From an uncultured Gammaproteobacteria bacterium (GTDB lineage: Bacteria > Pseudomonadota > Gammaproteobacteria > Steroidobacterales > GCA-2729495): DNA of 64,000 nt. Within the stretch, counting starts at the first letter, position 1. Every line of letters starts with the position of its first letter. The notes beneath the pieces are model-generated. The model did not search any database. It was not told the DNA's origin and saw only the letters and a list, made by a program, of their open reading frames with translations. This document shows positions 37,594 to 46,363 of this stretch, piece by piece. The position numbers and the translations under genes were made by a program. Location: the NCBI GenBank assembly GCA_937921935.1, contig CAKZWQ010000026.1, positions 41,005 to 105,004 of the forward strand. The letters are read 5' to 3'.

Positions 37594-38148
37594 TCAAAAC
37601 CCTTCCAGCCCCTGATCAAGGGGTGTGCCAAAGCTTTTCAGGGCCATGGCGACGAGGGTGTACTGGCCGACCGCAAACACCACATCCATCATTTGCAGCT
37701 GATCATAGACCGTACTCAGCCGGGCCCACGTTCCATCACTAACGCACTGTTCCGCGTGCAGCTCATCCGCCGCCCGGATCAGGCTCGCGTCGAAGACCGC
37801 CCAGTCCGGCGCCTCGGGCCCGCGTTTGACCCGCTCTATCTCATCCCGCCCAAGGCCGGCCTTCAGGCCGATATGGACATGCTGGGCCCATTCGTACTCG
37901 GCCTTGCACAGCCAGGCCGTGCGCAGAATCAGTAGTTCCCGATCCCGGGCAGGCAGGCGGGAGGTCGGTCCGAGGACGTGAGCACCGACCTGGCCGAGGG
38001 CTTTTGATGCATCCCAGTGTCGCGCCATGGTGCCAATGACGTTGTAAAAGCCACCCTCACGGTGGGCGTAGCTCAGCAGCTTGCGCTGCTCGTCCGACCA
38101 CTCGTCTTCGGTCAGGGGCGGGATGCGAGGCGTGTCTTTTTTATTCAT
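37594..38148 (-). CDS. Carboxymuconolactone decarboxylase family protein
   Basis: 184 residues, all helical, of the AhpD/CMD family: LPARDRELLILRTAWLCKAE, YEWAQHVHIGLKAGLGRDEI and a C-terminal YDQLQMMDVVFAVGQYTLVA helix. The CxxC of AhpD peroxidase partners is absent; the EWxxH pattern is the type found in members of unknown chemistry. Its start is 186 bases from the EF-G-like start, back to back. Family call is solid, the reaction is open. Confidence 0.87.
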   Translation of the reverse strand: MNKKDTPRIPPLTEDEWSDEQRKLLSYAHREGGFYNVIGTMARHWDASKALGQVGAHVLGPTSRLPARDRELLILRTAWLCKAEYEWAQHVHIGLKAGLGRDEIERVKRGPEAPDWAVFDASLIRAADELHAEQCVSDGTWARLSTVYDQLQMMDVVFAVGQYTLVAMALKSFGTPLDQGLEGF

Positions 38149-38220
38149 AAAAACAATAACTTATATATTTTTCCAATCCCGTGGGGCGGCCTGCCGGGCT
38201 ACTCGGCTCATCCCTTTCAA

Positions 38221-38330
38221 GGTAGCGCCGAGCCCTGTCGCAGGCGCTACCGGTCCATCTGCTATATTCATCCAAAACCACAGGGGGCTCCCCCTGGGGG
38301 CCTCCCCAAAAAAACAGATAACAGGGGAGA
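38221..38330 (+). promoter_or_regulatory. Foldable leader of the EF-G-like gene
   Basis: GGTAGCGCC (38221-38229) pairs perfectly with GGCGCTACC (38243-38251). Further on, CCCCC (38290-38294) can pair either with GGGGG at 38283-38287 or with GGGGG at 38296-38300. CTCCCC (38302-38307) is an exact complement of GGGGAG (38324-38329), the ribosome site of the GTG start at 38335. This allows exclusive folds that hide or free the ribosome site. A TATATT box at 38263 may be the promoter, in which case the first stem would be an operator. Confidence 0.45.
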
Positions 38331-38334
38331 GACT

Positions 38335-40410
38335 GTGGCCGTACCTGCAAGACTCCATGACACGGAGCATGTTCGCAATATAGCCCTCGTGGGACACGCC
38401 GGCGCGGGTAAAACAAGCTTGCTGGAAGGCCTGCTGGCCCGCTCGGGTGCGATCCGATCCGCCGGCAGCATCGAGCGCGGCGACACGGTTTCCGATCATT
38501 CGCCACCAGAGAAGCAACTCGGGCATTCCCTGGAAACCGCCGTCTGTAATCTGGAATACAACGGCGTGTTCATGAATATTCTCGATACTCCCGGCTATCC
38601 CGATTTCATCGGGCGAGCCATGAGTGTGCTGCCTGCAGTGGAAACTGCCGCTTTGGTAATCAACGCTCAGGCCGGCGTCGAGCTGGTGGCCCGCCAGATC
38701 ATGCGCTTTGCCAGGGAACAAAAACTTTGTCGCATGATTATCGTCAATCGCATCGATGCCGAGGGCGTGGATCTGCAGGCTTTGTTGCAGCAGATTCGTG
38801 AGGCCTTCGGCAAAGAATGCCTGCCCTTGAACTTGCCTGCCAACGATGCGGCGACTGTCGCCGACTGCTTTTTTACCCTGACCGGAGAAGCCACGGATTT
38901 TTCCTCCGTGGAAAGCGCCCATACGGAAATTGTCGATCAGGTCGTGGAGCTTGATGAAGCGCTTATGGAGGTCTACCTGGAGCAGGGCGAGGAAATCAGC
39001 GCAGAGCAGTTACATGATCCCTTCGAGCGGGCCTTGCGAAGAGGGCACCTGATACCGGTATGTTTCGTGTCGGCAGAAACGGGCGCCGGATTAAACCAGC
39101 TACTGAATATTTTTGCCCGGATGATGCCCAGCCCTCTGGAGGCGAATCCACCCGTTTTTCTCAAGGGTGAAGGAGATGCTGCAAAGGAAGTGAAGGTATC
39201 AGCGGATCCGGCAGATCACTTTATCGGCCATGTTTTCAAGGTCAATGTGGATCCTTATGTGGGGAAGATAGGGACCTTTCGTGTTCATCAGGGCACGCTT
39301 CGCTCAGGTGACCAGATCTTCATCGGTGATCGCCGCAAAAGCTTCAAAGCCGCCCACCTGTATCGCCTGCAAGGCGGTGAGACGACGGAGATCGCGTCAG
39401 CCGTCCCGGGCGATATCTGTGCCATCGCGAAAATTGATGAATTACAGTTCGACAGCGTGGTGCATTCCAGTCATGACGAGGACCAGTTTCATTTGCGCTC
39501 CGTGAAGCTACCGGCGCCTATGCACGGTGTTGCCCTGGAGTTGACCCGCCGCGGCGACGAAAAAAAACTGTCGGACGCGTTGCATAAGCTCGCTGCGGAA
39601 GATCCCAGTCTGGTCATTGAATTTCATGCTCAGGCTAACGAGACCGTCCTGCGCGGCATGGGTGAACTCCATTTGCGGCTGGTGCTGGAGCGCATGCGTG
39701 ACGATTTTGGTTTGTCTTTGCAGACGCACCCGCCCAAGGTTGCCTACCGGGAGACGATTACCCGGCAGGCTGATGGTCACCACCGACATAAAAAACAAAC
39801 GGGTGGTGCCGGTCAGTTCGGCGAAGTGTATTTGCGCGTGGAGCCCCTGCCGCGGGACAGTGGTTTTGAATTCAGCAACAAGGTCGTCGGCGGTGCCATT
39901 CCCGGTCAGTTTATTGGCGCTGTGGAGAAGGGCGTGCGGCAGGTGCTGGCTGAAGGTGCCGTGGCGGGCTATCCGCTGCAGGACATTCGGGTCACCGTAT
40001 ATGACGGCAAGCACCACGCGGTTGACTCCAAAGAGGTGGCTTTTGTCGCGGCGGCCCGCAAGGCTTTCCTGGATGCTGTCCTTCAGGCCAGCCCGCTGAT
40101 CCTGGAGCCTGTTGCGCATGTGGAGGTCACAGTAAGCGGGGAAAGCGTCGGCGGTGTGACCGGCCATCTGTCGGGAATTCGCGGTCGCATCGACGGCAGT
40201 ACGGCCCTGACCCGTAACCGCTTCAGGGTGTCGGCCCAGGTCCCGGTGAGCGAGTTGGATGACTACCAGACCGCCCTGAAATCCATGACTGGCGGGGAGG
40301 GCAGCTTCACTATGTCCTTCGATCACTACGCTGCCGTCCCGGGCGAAATTCAGCGTCGGCTGCAGGCTGACCGCTTGTCTCCCCGCGCCCGGGAGCAGGT
40401 CCACGGCTGA
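38335..40410 (+). CDS. EF-G-like translation GTPase, paralogue type
   Basis: 691 residues from a GTG with a strong AGGGGAG site. The GTPase domain holds G1 GHAGAGKT, G3 DTPGYPDF and a variant G4 NRID (Lys to Arg); the switch I region reads HSLETAV in place of RGITI. Domains II-V follow, with HRHKKQTGGAGQFGEVYL typical of EF-G domain IV. This is the EF-G-like subfamily often present besides true FusA and away from the rpsL/rpsG/tuf genes, as here. It may act in translocation, recycling or under stress. In-frame sequence back to 38017 is leader, not protein. Confidence 0.9.
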   Translation: MAVPARLHDTEHVRNIALVGHAGAGKTSLLEGLLARSGAIRSAGSIERGDTVSDHSPPEKQLGHSLETAVCNLEYNGVFMNILDTPGYPDFIGRAMSVLPAVETAALVINAQAGVELVARQIMRFAREQKLCRMIIVNRIDAEGVDLQALLQQIREAFGKECLPLNLPANDAATVADCFFTLTGEATDFSSVESAHTEIVDQVVELDEALMEVYLEQGEEISAEQLHDPFERALRRGHLIPVCFVSAETGAGLNQLLNIFARMMPSPLEANPPVFLKGEGDAAKEVKVSADPADHFIGHVFKVNVDPYVGKIGTFRVHQGTLRSGDQIFIGDRRKSFKAAHLYRLQGGETTEIASAVPGDICAIAKIDELQFDSVVHSSHDEDQFHLRSVKLPAPMHGVALELTRRGDEKKLSDALHKLAAEDPSLVIEFHAQANETVLRGMGELHLRLVLERMRDDFGLSLQTHPPKVAYRETITRQADGHHRHKKQTGGAGQFGEVYLRVEPLPRDSGFEFSNKVVGGAIPGQFIGAVEKGVRQVLAEGAVAGYPLQDIRVTVYDGKHHAVDSKEVAFVAAARKAFLDAVLQASPLILEPVAHVEVTVSGESVGGVTGHLSGIRGRIDGSTALTRNRFRVSAQVPVSELDDYQTALKSMTGGEGSFTMSFDHYAAVPGEIQRRLQADRLSPRAREQVHG

Positions 40411-40515
40411 CTCCGGCCAGGCAGTCAGGCCGGTAAAAATCCTCGTGCCCTAGGGCTGGCGCGCCGCATATGTTACAAATGGCTTGTTGTTGTGCGTGAT
40501 ACGGGACCGACTTTC

Positions 40516-41310
40516 ATGCTGAATGTTCCCGGCCACCCGGATCTGAAAAAAATCGTAATCCTGAATCCCAAAGGGGGTTCAGGCAAATCGACCCTGGCGA
40601 CTAATCTCGCCGGCATGCTCGCGTCGAGAAAACAGCCCGTCGCCCTGATGGACTGTGATACCCAGGGGTCGAGTCTGCGCTGGTTACGCAAACGAGAGGC
40701 AGAGCGGCCCGAGGTGCACGGCATCGCGGCCTGCGAGCACGACACGACCCTGACCCGCAGCTACCAGCTGCGCGTGCCCGCAGAAATTCGTTACCTGGTG
40801 GTGGATACGCCGGCGGCCCTGCCCGTTCATGAACTGGTGCAGTTCACCCGTGGCGCCCATGCCATCCTGGTGCCGGTTTTACCCTCGGACATTGATATTC
40901 ATGCTGCGACAGATCTCGTCTCAGGCCTGCTGCTGGTGGCCAAGGTCAGTCGCCGCATGGGTCGCCTGGGCGTGGTGGCGAACCGGGTTCGGGAAAACAC
41001 GGTCAGTTACCGACGACTCAAGCGTTTTCTCGACCGGCTGTCCATTGCCACGGTCTGCCAGTTACGTGACAGCCAGAACTATCTGCATGCGGCGGAACAG
41101 GGTATTGGCGTCCACGAAATGCAGCCCTCTCGAGTGGCCAAAGACCTGGATCAATGGGGCCCGCTTATTGACTGGCTGGCGCTGCGGCTGGAAACCCCTC
41201 TGACAGCGCGGGATCTGCTCAAGCCTGAAGGTGAACGAAAGAGCCAGGCGGACAACGTCCACTATCTGGCTGACCTGTTGGCTGATCGTGCCGCTCGTGC
41301 CGGCGACTAG
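40516..41310 (+). CDS. ParA family ATPase
   Basis: 264 residues from the ATG at 40516 (a GTG at 40492 is possible). The deviant Walker A KGGSGKST at 19-26, the ALMDCDTQGSSLRWLRKRE segment and YLVVDTPAAL mark the ParA/MinD class, here of the short type without a DNA-binding N-terminus. It should bind ATP and position some cargo on the nucoid. No ParB or parS-like gene is adjacent, so the cargo is unknown. Confidence 0.9.
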   Translation: MLNVPGHPDLKKIVILNPKGGSGKSTLATNLAGMLASRKQPVALMDCDTQGSSLRWLRKREAERPEVHGIAACEHDTTLTRSYQLRVPAEIRYLVVDTPAALPVHELVQFTRGAHAILVPVLPSDIDIHAATDLVSGLLLVAKVSRRMGRLGVVANRVRENTVSYRRLKRFLDRLSIATVCQLRDSQNYLHAAEQGIGVHEMQPSRVAKDLDQWGPLIDWLALRLETPLTARDLLKPEGERKSQADNVHYLADLLADRAARAGD

Positions 41311-41489
41311 GGTACCCATCGAGCGTCGTCACGCTGCCGATAATCTCTATGCCACCTGTTGCCAGGTTCTGCTGTCTGGATAGCAGACCGTGGTCGCGCG
41401 GCGTTTGCCTGAAGCAGTCCAGTAGCAGCATGCAGTCCGCCGCTGCTTTTGCAGGGACGGAATTTTCAGAGGTCTGCGTGGCAGGGGTG

Positions 41490-42470
41490 TCAAATGGCAG
41501 CTCTCAGGTCGCCGTTGGTAGCCAGTTCCTGAGCTTGTTTGATCCACTCATCGCGCTTGGGTAAGGAAGGTGCGATGGCCAGCTTGTCTGCCAGGGTCGC
41601 TATTTCCACCGGGCCAACCTTCGCGAGCTGGGCAAAGGTTTGAATGCCGTGTGCATTCAGTCTTCGCTCCAGGGCTGGGCCTATGCCGCGAATGCGCTGC
41701 AGGGGGTCTTTGGCTAGTTCACTTGCCGGCGCAGCCGCCGGATCTTGTGCTTGCTTTTCGTCGTGCTGCAATTTCTGGATCGCCTCGCGATAGGATTTGA
41801 TCTGCCGCGCCAGCGGCGCCACTCGATGCTTCCACGACTCCACTGTCTGCTGCAATTCTTCGATGCGGCTATCGCGATCCGTCAGGCGCGTTTCCAGTTC
41901 CCGTTGTCGGTGCGTAGCGGCTGCCAGTTTTTCGCGCAGTTCGCCGCGCTCGGCGCGACTGGCAGCCTGCTCCTTGGTTGGGCTGGCGGGGAGGTCAGTG
42001 GGCCTGGTATCGGCTTCCCGCCGACCCGCCTTGGCGCTGAGTTCGTCCCGCTCGATCTGCAACAGGCTCAATTCATGTTCGAGTTGCTTGATCTGTTCCC
42101 GCCTTGTATCAGATTGCGATTGCAGTCCGGCCAATTCTTTCCTGGCAGCGGCTTCGGCCTGGCGACTTTCCTCCAAACGTGACTGCAAGCGCTGATTCTG
42201 TTTTTGCTGGCTGACCGCTTGTTCGTCAATAGCGGTGAGTTTCTCACGCTGGTAGTCGCGCGCGGTCTCGTGCCTTTTCACCGTTTCCATCGCGCGTTGC
42301 ACTTGCTTGCGATAGCGGCTGCGTTGCGCTTTCAGCATGGCATGGTGCTTGTCGCGGCCGATGCTGTCGCCCGGTGGTTTGCCTGTGGCATTCAGCCATG
42401 CACGGCAAAGCAACCAGCCAGTGGGAAAGGCCGTTGCCACTGCGATCAGCAACACAATCAGATTAGACAT
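41490..42470 (-). CDS. Membrane-anchored coiled-coil protein with helix-hairpin-helix end
   Basis: 326 residues from the ATG at 42470. One N-terminal membrane helix (NLIVLLIAVATAFPTGWLLC), a long charged coiled coil (about 45-250, rich in Arg, Glu, Gln) and a C-terminal helix-hairpin-helix: LQRIRGIGPALERRLNAHGI and FAQLAKVGPVEIATLAD. The end resembles DUF4332-like or ribosomal-S13-like HhH modules that bind DNA or protein. The role is unknown; it could tie nucleic acid or a complex to the membrane. The 179 bases between it and parA hold nothing I can support. Confidence 0.75.
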   Translation of the reverse strand: MSNLIVLLIAVATAFPTGWLLCRAWLNATGKPPGDSIGRDKHHAMLKAQRSRYRKQVQRAMETVKRHETARDYQREKLTAIDEQAVSQQKQNQRLQSRLEESRQAEAAARKELAGLQSQSDTRREQIKQLEHELSLLQIERDELSAKAGRREADTRPTDLPASPTKEQAASRAERGELREKLAAATHRQRELETRLTDRDSRIEELQQTVESWKHRVAPLARQIKSYREAIQKLQHDEKQAQDPAAAPASELAKDPLQRIRGIGPALERRLNAHGIQTFAQLAKVGPVEIATLADKLAIAPSLPKRDEWIKQAQELATNGDLRAAI

Positions 42471-42557
42471 GCGCGGATATACCCGTTGACGGGGCGCAAG
42501 CAAGGCGCCGCCAAGGTATAGCTTAGAAACTGTCTGGGGCGGGTGCCTTGCGGCGCA

Positions 42558-43403
42558 TCACGCTTCCGCCAATTCGCGCCCCTGGAGCAGCCTGCGCAGG
42601 GCCGGCAATGCCGCATTGCAGTCGTTATTGCACTTAAGCTGGAGCAGCTCGTCAGCCCGGGTGCGGCCCTGGTTGACGGCCGCGACGGGGATGCCCTGCT
42701 GGTGAGCTTCCCGGGCGAAGCGGAAGCCGGAAAAGACCATCAGGGATGAGCCCACAACCAGCAGGGCATCGGCTGCTGCCAGAGCGGCCTGGACTCGTCC
42801 GACCCGGTGCCGGGGGACCGATTCCCCGAAAAAAACCACATCAGGTTTCAGGGTGCCACCGCAGGCCGGGCAATCGGGTACCTGGAAACGCCTGCTATCG
42901 ACGTCGGCGAGCACGGCATCGCCGTCCGGGGCCGGCCGGGCAAAAGGTCTCCAGCCCGGGTTGGACTGCTCAAGCAGGGCCTGAAAGCCCTCCCTGGCCT
43001 GGCGCGTGTCGCAGTCAAGGCAGCGCACCTGGTCCAGGCGTCCGTGCAGGTCCGTGACCTGGTCAGAGCCAGCCTGCTGGTGGAGGCTGTCGACGTTCTG
43101 GGTCACCAGGTGCGTGATACGTCCGTCTCTTTGCAGTTGGGCAATGGCTCGATGGGCAGCCCCGGGTTGTGCAGCTCGAATGCGCGACCAGCCGATAGCA
43201 CTGCGCGCCCAGTATCGCTGCCGTACCCGGGTACTGCCGATGAACTCCTGGTACTGAACCGGCGCCTGATGCTGCCAGTTGCCGGCGTCATCCCGGTAGG
43301 CCGGAATGCCCGATGCAGTGCTGCAACCCGCGCCAGTGAGCACCAGCAGGCGCGGGTAACGTGCGCAGAAATCGGCCAGCGGCGCGAACGCTGAGTGACT
43401 CAA
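42558..43403 (-). CDS. Sirtuin-type NAD-dependent protein deacylase (class II-like)
   Basis: 281 residues. NAD-binding GAGCSTASGIPAYRD at 24-38, QNVDSLH with the catalytic His in DLHGRL, and two zinc pairs (RCLDC and CPAC) are all present, with VFFGESVP and GSSLMVFSG as in class II (SIRT4-like) enzymes. It removes acetyl or other acyl groups from lysines using NAD. The arrangement of short insertions near the zinc site differs from E. coli CobB. It lies 12 bases after the start-proximal GST stop on the same strand. Confidence 0.92.
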   Translation of the reverse strand: MSHSAFAPLADFCARYPRLLVLTGAGCSTASGIPAYRDDAGNWQHQAPVQYQEFIGSTRVRQRYWARSAIGWSRIRAAQPGAAHRAIAQLQRDGRITHLVTQNVDSLHQQAGSDQVTDLHGRLDQVRCLDCDTRQAREGFQALLEQSNPGWRPFARPAPDGDAVLADVDSRRFQVPDCPACGGTLKPDVVFFGESVPRHRVGRVQAALAAADALLVVGSSLMVFSGFRFAREAHQQGIPVAAVNQGRTRADELLQLKCNNDCNAALPALRRLLQGRELAEA

Positions 43404-43415
43404 GACGGTCCTTTG

Positions 43416-44099
43416 TCAGGCGGCGCTGGCGCGCCGGGCGGCGATGCGTGCGTTCAACTCGAGCTGTTTCGCCAGATGAAGCTTCACCGGTCGCATGGCG
43501 GGACTTACGCTTTCGCGCGCGCTCATGGCCGCCAGCCAGGCGTTTAGTCGAGGCGTGTCAGTGGGCCGCGCAAATTCACCCAGTTCTTCGTACACGGGCA
43601 GTCTTTCAAAGAACGGCAGAAACTGAAAATCCACCAGTGAGGCCTCGGCGCCGAACCAATAGGGTCCCTCGCCGTTATCGGCCAGGCCCCGTTGTTCAAT
43701 TTCATGAATAACGGCGGTGGCTTTTGCAGAATTCGCCGCCCGGGCTTTTTCGTCTCCGCTTTTCCACATCAGGGCATTCATGGCAGGCAAAAACTTACTG
43801 TCGCAGAAATCCATCCAGATACGCGCCCGGGCGCGTCCGGCCGGGGTGGCCGGCATGAGCGGATGGGCCGGAAAGGTCTCATCCAGATATTGATTGATGA
43901 TCGCTGACTCATAGAGGGTTTCGCCTTTATGGCGGAGCACCGGCACCTTGCCCGTGGGGGAGATGTCTGTCCAATTAGCGGGTCGGTTGGAAAGATCGAT
44001 TTCGTGCATTTCGAATTCGATGGCTTTTTCTGCCAGCACCATGCGGGTGCGCTGCGCGAATGGACAGGCTTGAACGCTATAAAGTTCGACTTCGGACAT
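43416..44099 (-). CDS. Glutathione S-transferase family protein
   Basis: 227 residues from the ATG at 44099. The thioredoxin-like half has the CPFAQR active-site segment (Cys12) typical of omega/zeta-like enzymes, then the KVPVLRHKGETLYESAIINQYL glutathione-binding part with cis-Pro and the ES pair (given here in two overlapping blocks). The helical half follows. A Cys rather than Ser or Tyr suggests thiol transfer or reduction more than simple conjugation. Starts further upstream would overlap the HD-GYP gene. Confidence 0.9.
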   Translation of the reverse strand: MSEVELYSVQACPFAQRTRMVLAEKAIEFEMHEIDLSNRPANWTDISPTGKVPVLRHKGETLYESAIINQYLDETFPAHPLMPATPAGRARARIWMDFCDSKFLPAMNALMWKSGDEKARAANSAKATAVIHEIEQRGLADNGEGPYWFGAEASLVDFQFLPFFERLPVYEELGEFARPTDTPRLNAWLAAMSARESVSPAMRPVKLHLAKQLELNARIAARRASAA

Positions 44100-44205
44100 G
44101 GCAGGGCTCCCGCTGGCTGACGGTGTAGACCGCCTGATACCTAAGCTAGCTAAGTCTTGCAGTGCTCGCAAAGCGCGCCGCGGAGCAGCCGCTGTGCGGG
44201 CGGCC

Positions 44206-45384
44206 TCAGGACCCCTGGCTGATGGCCCGCTCCAGGGTGGCTGTAGGGTGCTCAGGCATGGCGGGTGGCAGCGCCCGGGCAATATGTGCGTCAAGGCCGT
44301 GTGCCAACAGTCGCGGACTATCCAGGCGCGCTCCGGCGCTGTCATGGGTCAGCAGAATTGTCGGCCGCAGGGGCCAGGCACTGTCCTGGGAGCAAACAAT
44401 GCCGCAGCAGCCATCCACCAGCTCCACGCGTGTTCCGGTGGGGTAGACCCCCAGGGCGTGGATGAATTCATCCACCAGGGCTGCGTCGAAATGCTCGCCG
44501 CGCTCTGCATTCAGGAATCGCAATGCGTCATGAGCCGAGATGCCCTCGGCGTAGCGACGATTCAGCGTCATTGCATCGAAGGTATCCACAATGCCGGCAA
44601 TGCGCGCGAATAACGGGATCTCGGTGCCATGCAACTTGCGCGGGTAACCGCTACCGTCCAGGCGTTCGTGATGTCCCAGCACCATGTCAGTAACACGCGG
44701 GTCGGCACCCTCACTCAGGCACACCATGGCATGACCTTGCTGTACGTGGCGATGGATAAACCAGCGTTCCGCCGGATTCAGTTCGCCGGGTTTTGCCAGA
44801 ATGGGTACGGGCACCGAGGTCTTGCCAATATCCAGCAGCAAGCCGCCGATGGCCAACTGTCGCAGCGCACTGTTTTCCAGACCCAGTTGCCGGCCGAACA
44901 AGATGGCATGGATTGCCGTGCCCAGGGAACGGCGATACAGCAGTCCGCTGGCGCCGTTCAGCCGGATCAGCCACAGGCAGGCATTGGGGCTTTCCGTGAC
45001 CTCGGCCACCAGCCTGGTCGCTGCTTGCCGCAGGGGCGCAAGCTCCATGCGGCCATGGGCGCGTGCGTCCTGAACAGCCTCCGACAGCCGCTGCACGACC
45101 CGGGCCAGGGTCTCCCGGGCGTTGGTGAAGTCATCGTCTGCTGCGACCACCGCGGGCAAGGCCTCGGGTCCAGTCGCCAGGGCCGGTTGTGCCTCGGCAC
45201 TGCTGCGCGCCGGATCCACGTAAACGTATTGGCAGCAGCCGCGCAGGGCCGCAAGCTGTTCTTCGCTGGTCACCAGCATGCCCGGGCCGTCGAAAGGTGT
45301 GTGCAGCCAGGAACGGTCGAGCTCGGCCACATACATGCCCGTTTCGAGACGGTCGCAGCTTAAGGTGATCAGGTGATCGGCCAT
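44206..45384 (-). CDS. Second DUF3391/HD-GYP protein, more degenerate
   Basis: 392 residues from the ATG at 45384. DUF3391 starts HLITLSCDRLETGMYVA. In the HD-GYP part, the first metal His is replaced (SGLLYRRSLGTAIHAILFG) and the HD is LD (LLLDIGK). HHERLDGSGYPRKL and RIAGIVDTFDAM remain. With two metal-site losses, hydrolysis of c-di-GMP seems unlikely; binding may be kept through the GYP loop. It is a paralogue of the 27632 gene, about 40% alike by eye over the C-terminal part. Confidence 0.85.
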   Translation of the reverse strand: MADHLITLSCDRLETGMYVAELDRSWLHTPFDGPGMLVTSEEQLAALRGCCQYVYVDPARSSAEAQPALATGPEALPAVVAADDDFTNARETLARVVQRLSEAVQDARAHGRMELAPLRQAATRLVAEVTESPNACLWLIRLNGASGLLYRRSLGTAIHAILFGRQLGLENSALRQLAIGGLLLDIGKTSVPVPILAKPGELNPAERWFIHRHVQQGHAMVCLSEGADPRVTDMVLGHHERLDGSGYPRKLHGTEIPLFARIAGIVDTFDAMTLNRRYAEGISAHDALRFLNAERGEHFDAALVDEFIHALGVYPTGTRVELVDGCCGIVCSQDSAWPLRPTILLTHDSAGARLDSPRLLAHGLDAHIARALPPAMPEHPTATLERAISQGS

Positions 45385-45510
45385 GGATACCGGGTCAAAG
45401 GCAAGAATAATCAACAAATCTAACAGGCTTCGCAGCCGGTAGCTGTGACCCCAGCCACGCCCCTGCCAAGCAGCGGTTTATGTCAAGTGACTGGCCTTGC
45501 CCATACGGTT

Positions 45511-45945
45511 TCAGGCTTCGTCGATGTCCTGCAGTTCTATCTGCTCCAGCAGATTAATGGCTACCGCAACGAAATCAGAATCGGTGACGATGCCGCGCAA
45601 TTTACCGTTTTGCACCACAGGCAGGCAGCCAAATTTATTGCGCTGCAGATGCAGAGCGGCCTGCCGCAAATTGGCCCGTTCATCCACCGTTGCCAGATCG
45701 CGGGTCATGATTTCGCCGATACGAATTTCACCCGGGCCGCGCGCGGCAGGCTCGCTGGACAGGTTGGACGCGGATGCCGCCAGCACATCAGACTGGCTGA
45801 CCAGTCCAATCAGCGCCTGTGAATCGTCCAGGATAGGGATGTGCCGGAAGCCCCGTTCGCTCATTAATCTCGCTGCCGCCGCCAGGCTATCCCCGGTGGT
45901 CAGGGTCTGGACATCCGTGGTCATGATTTCATCGACGGTGATCAT
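45511..45945 (-). CDS. CBS-pair domain protein
   Basis: 144 residues made of two CBS motifs: IMTTDVQTLTTGDSLAAAA to HIPILDDSQALIGLVSQSDVL, and IGEIMTRDLATVDERANLR to PVVQNGKLRGIVTDSDFV. CBS pairs bind adenosine nucleotides (AMP, ATP, SAM) and act as energy sensors. There is no partner domain, so it is a stand-alone regulator. The target is unknown. Confidence 0.9.
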   Translation of the reverse strand: MITVDEIMTTDVQTLTTGDSLAAAARLMSERGFRHIPILDDSQALIGLVSQSDVLAASASNLSSEPAARGPGEIRIGEIMTRDLATVDERANLRQAALHLQRNKFGCLPVVQNGKLRGIVTDSDFVAVAINLLEQIELQDIDEA

Positions 45946-46088
45946 TGTGGCTTTGCTCCCGGGCGTTCCCCAGCCGCAGGTTGCGGCGGTAAGATAAGGC
46001 TAATACCCCGCGGCGGATTGGCCGATGCGGGGAAACCCCTATTTACCTTCTGGCGGGTCGCGCGCAAGTTGGGCCAAAGGAACACGCT

Positions 46089-46358
46089 ATGCCTAAAGAA
46101 AGACTGAAGCAGTTGATTGCCAGTCTGCATGAAGAGCTTGACCGCACGCCCGAGTTCGATGCGGACGGTCGGGAGTTGCTGCGCGACCTCACGGGCGACA
46201 TCGAAGCCATTGTGGGCCGGGAGGATATCCCGGCCGAGTCGCGGGATACGGCGACGCAGAGAGTCGAGACGGTAGCGGTCCGACTCGAAGCGGAGCATCC
46301 GCGGCTGGCGGGTATCCTCGGCGAGATTGTCGCTGCCCTCGGCAGACTCGGGATCTAG
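46089..46358 (+). CDS. DUF4404 family protein
   Basis: 89 residues, acidic and mainly helical, with the DUF4404 pattern (LKQLIASLHEELDRTPEFD and RLEAEHPRLAGILGEIVAAL). An AAAGGA ribosome site precedes the ATG. The family is small, cytoplasmic and uncharacterised. It ends 5 bases before the SIMPL gene and should be co-transcribed with it. Confidence 0.85.
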   Translation: MPKERLKQLIASLHEELDRTPEFDADGRELLRDLTGDIEAIVGREDIPAESRDTATQRVETVAVRLEAEHPRLAGILGEIVAALGRLGI

Positions 46359-46363
46359 TACCC

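Noticed and set aside
38281..38310. Rho-independent terminator before the EF-G-like gene
   Set aside because: The GC hairpin is followed by A residues, not T, on the plus strand, and no minus-strand gene ends there.
38017..38334. In-frame N-terminal extension of the EF-G-like protein
   Set aside because: It overlaps the carboxymuconolactone decarboxylase gene, has no EF-G similarity, and a GTG with a strong ribosome site starts the family-like part.
41311..41489. Small genes between parA and the coiled-coil gene
   Set aside because: Short frames in several directions have no ribosome site and no protein-like composition.
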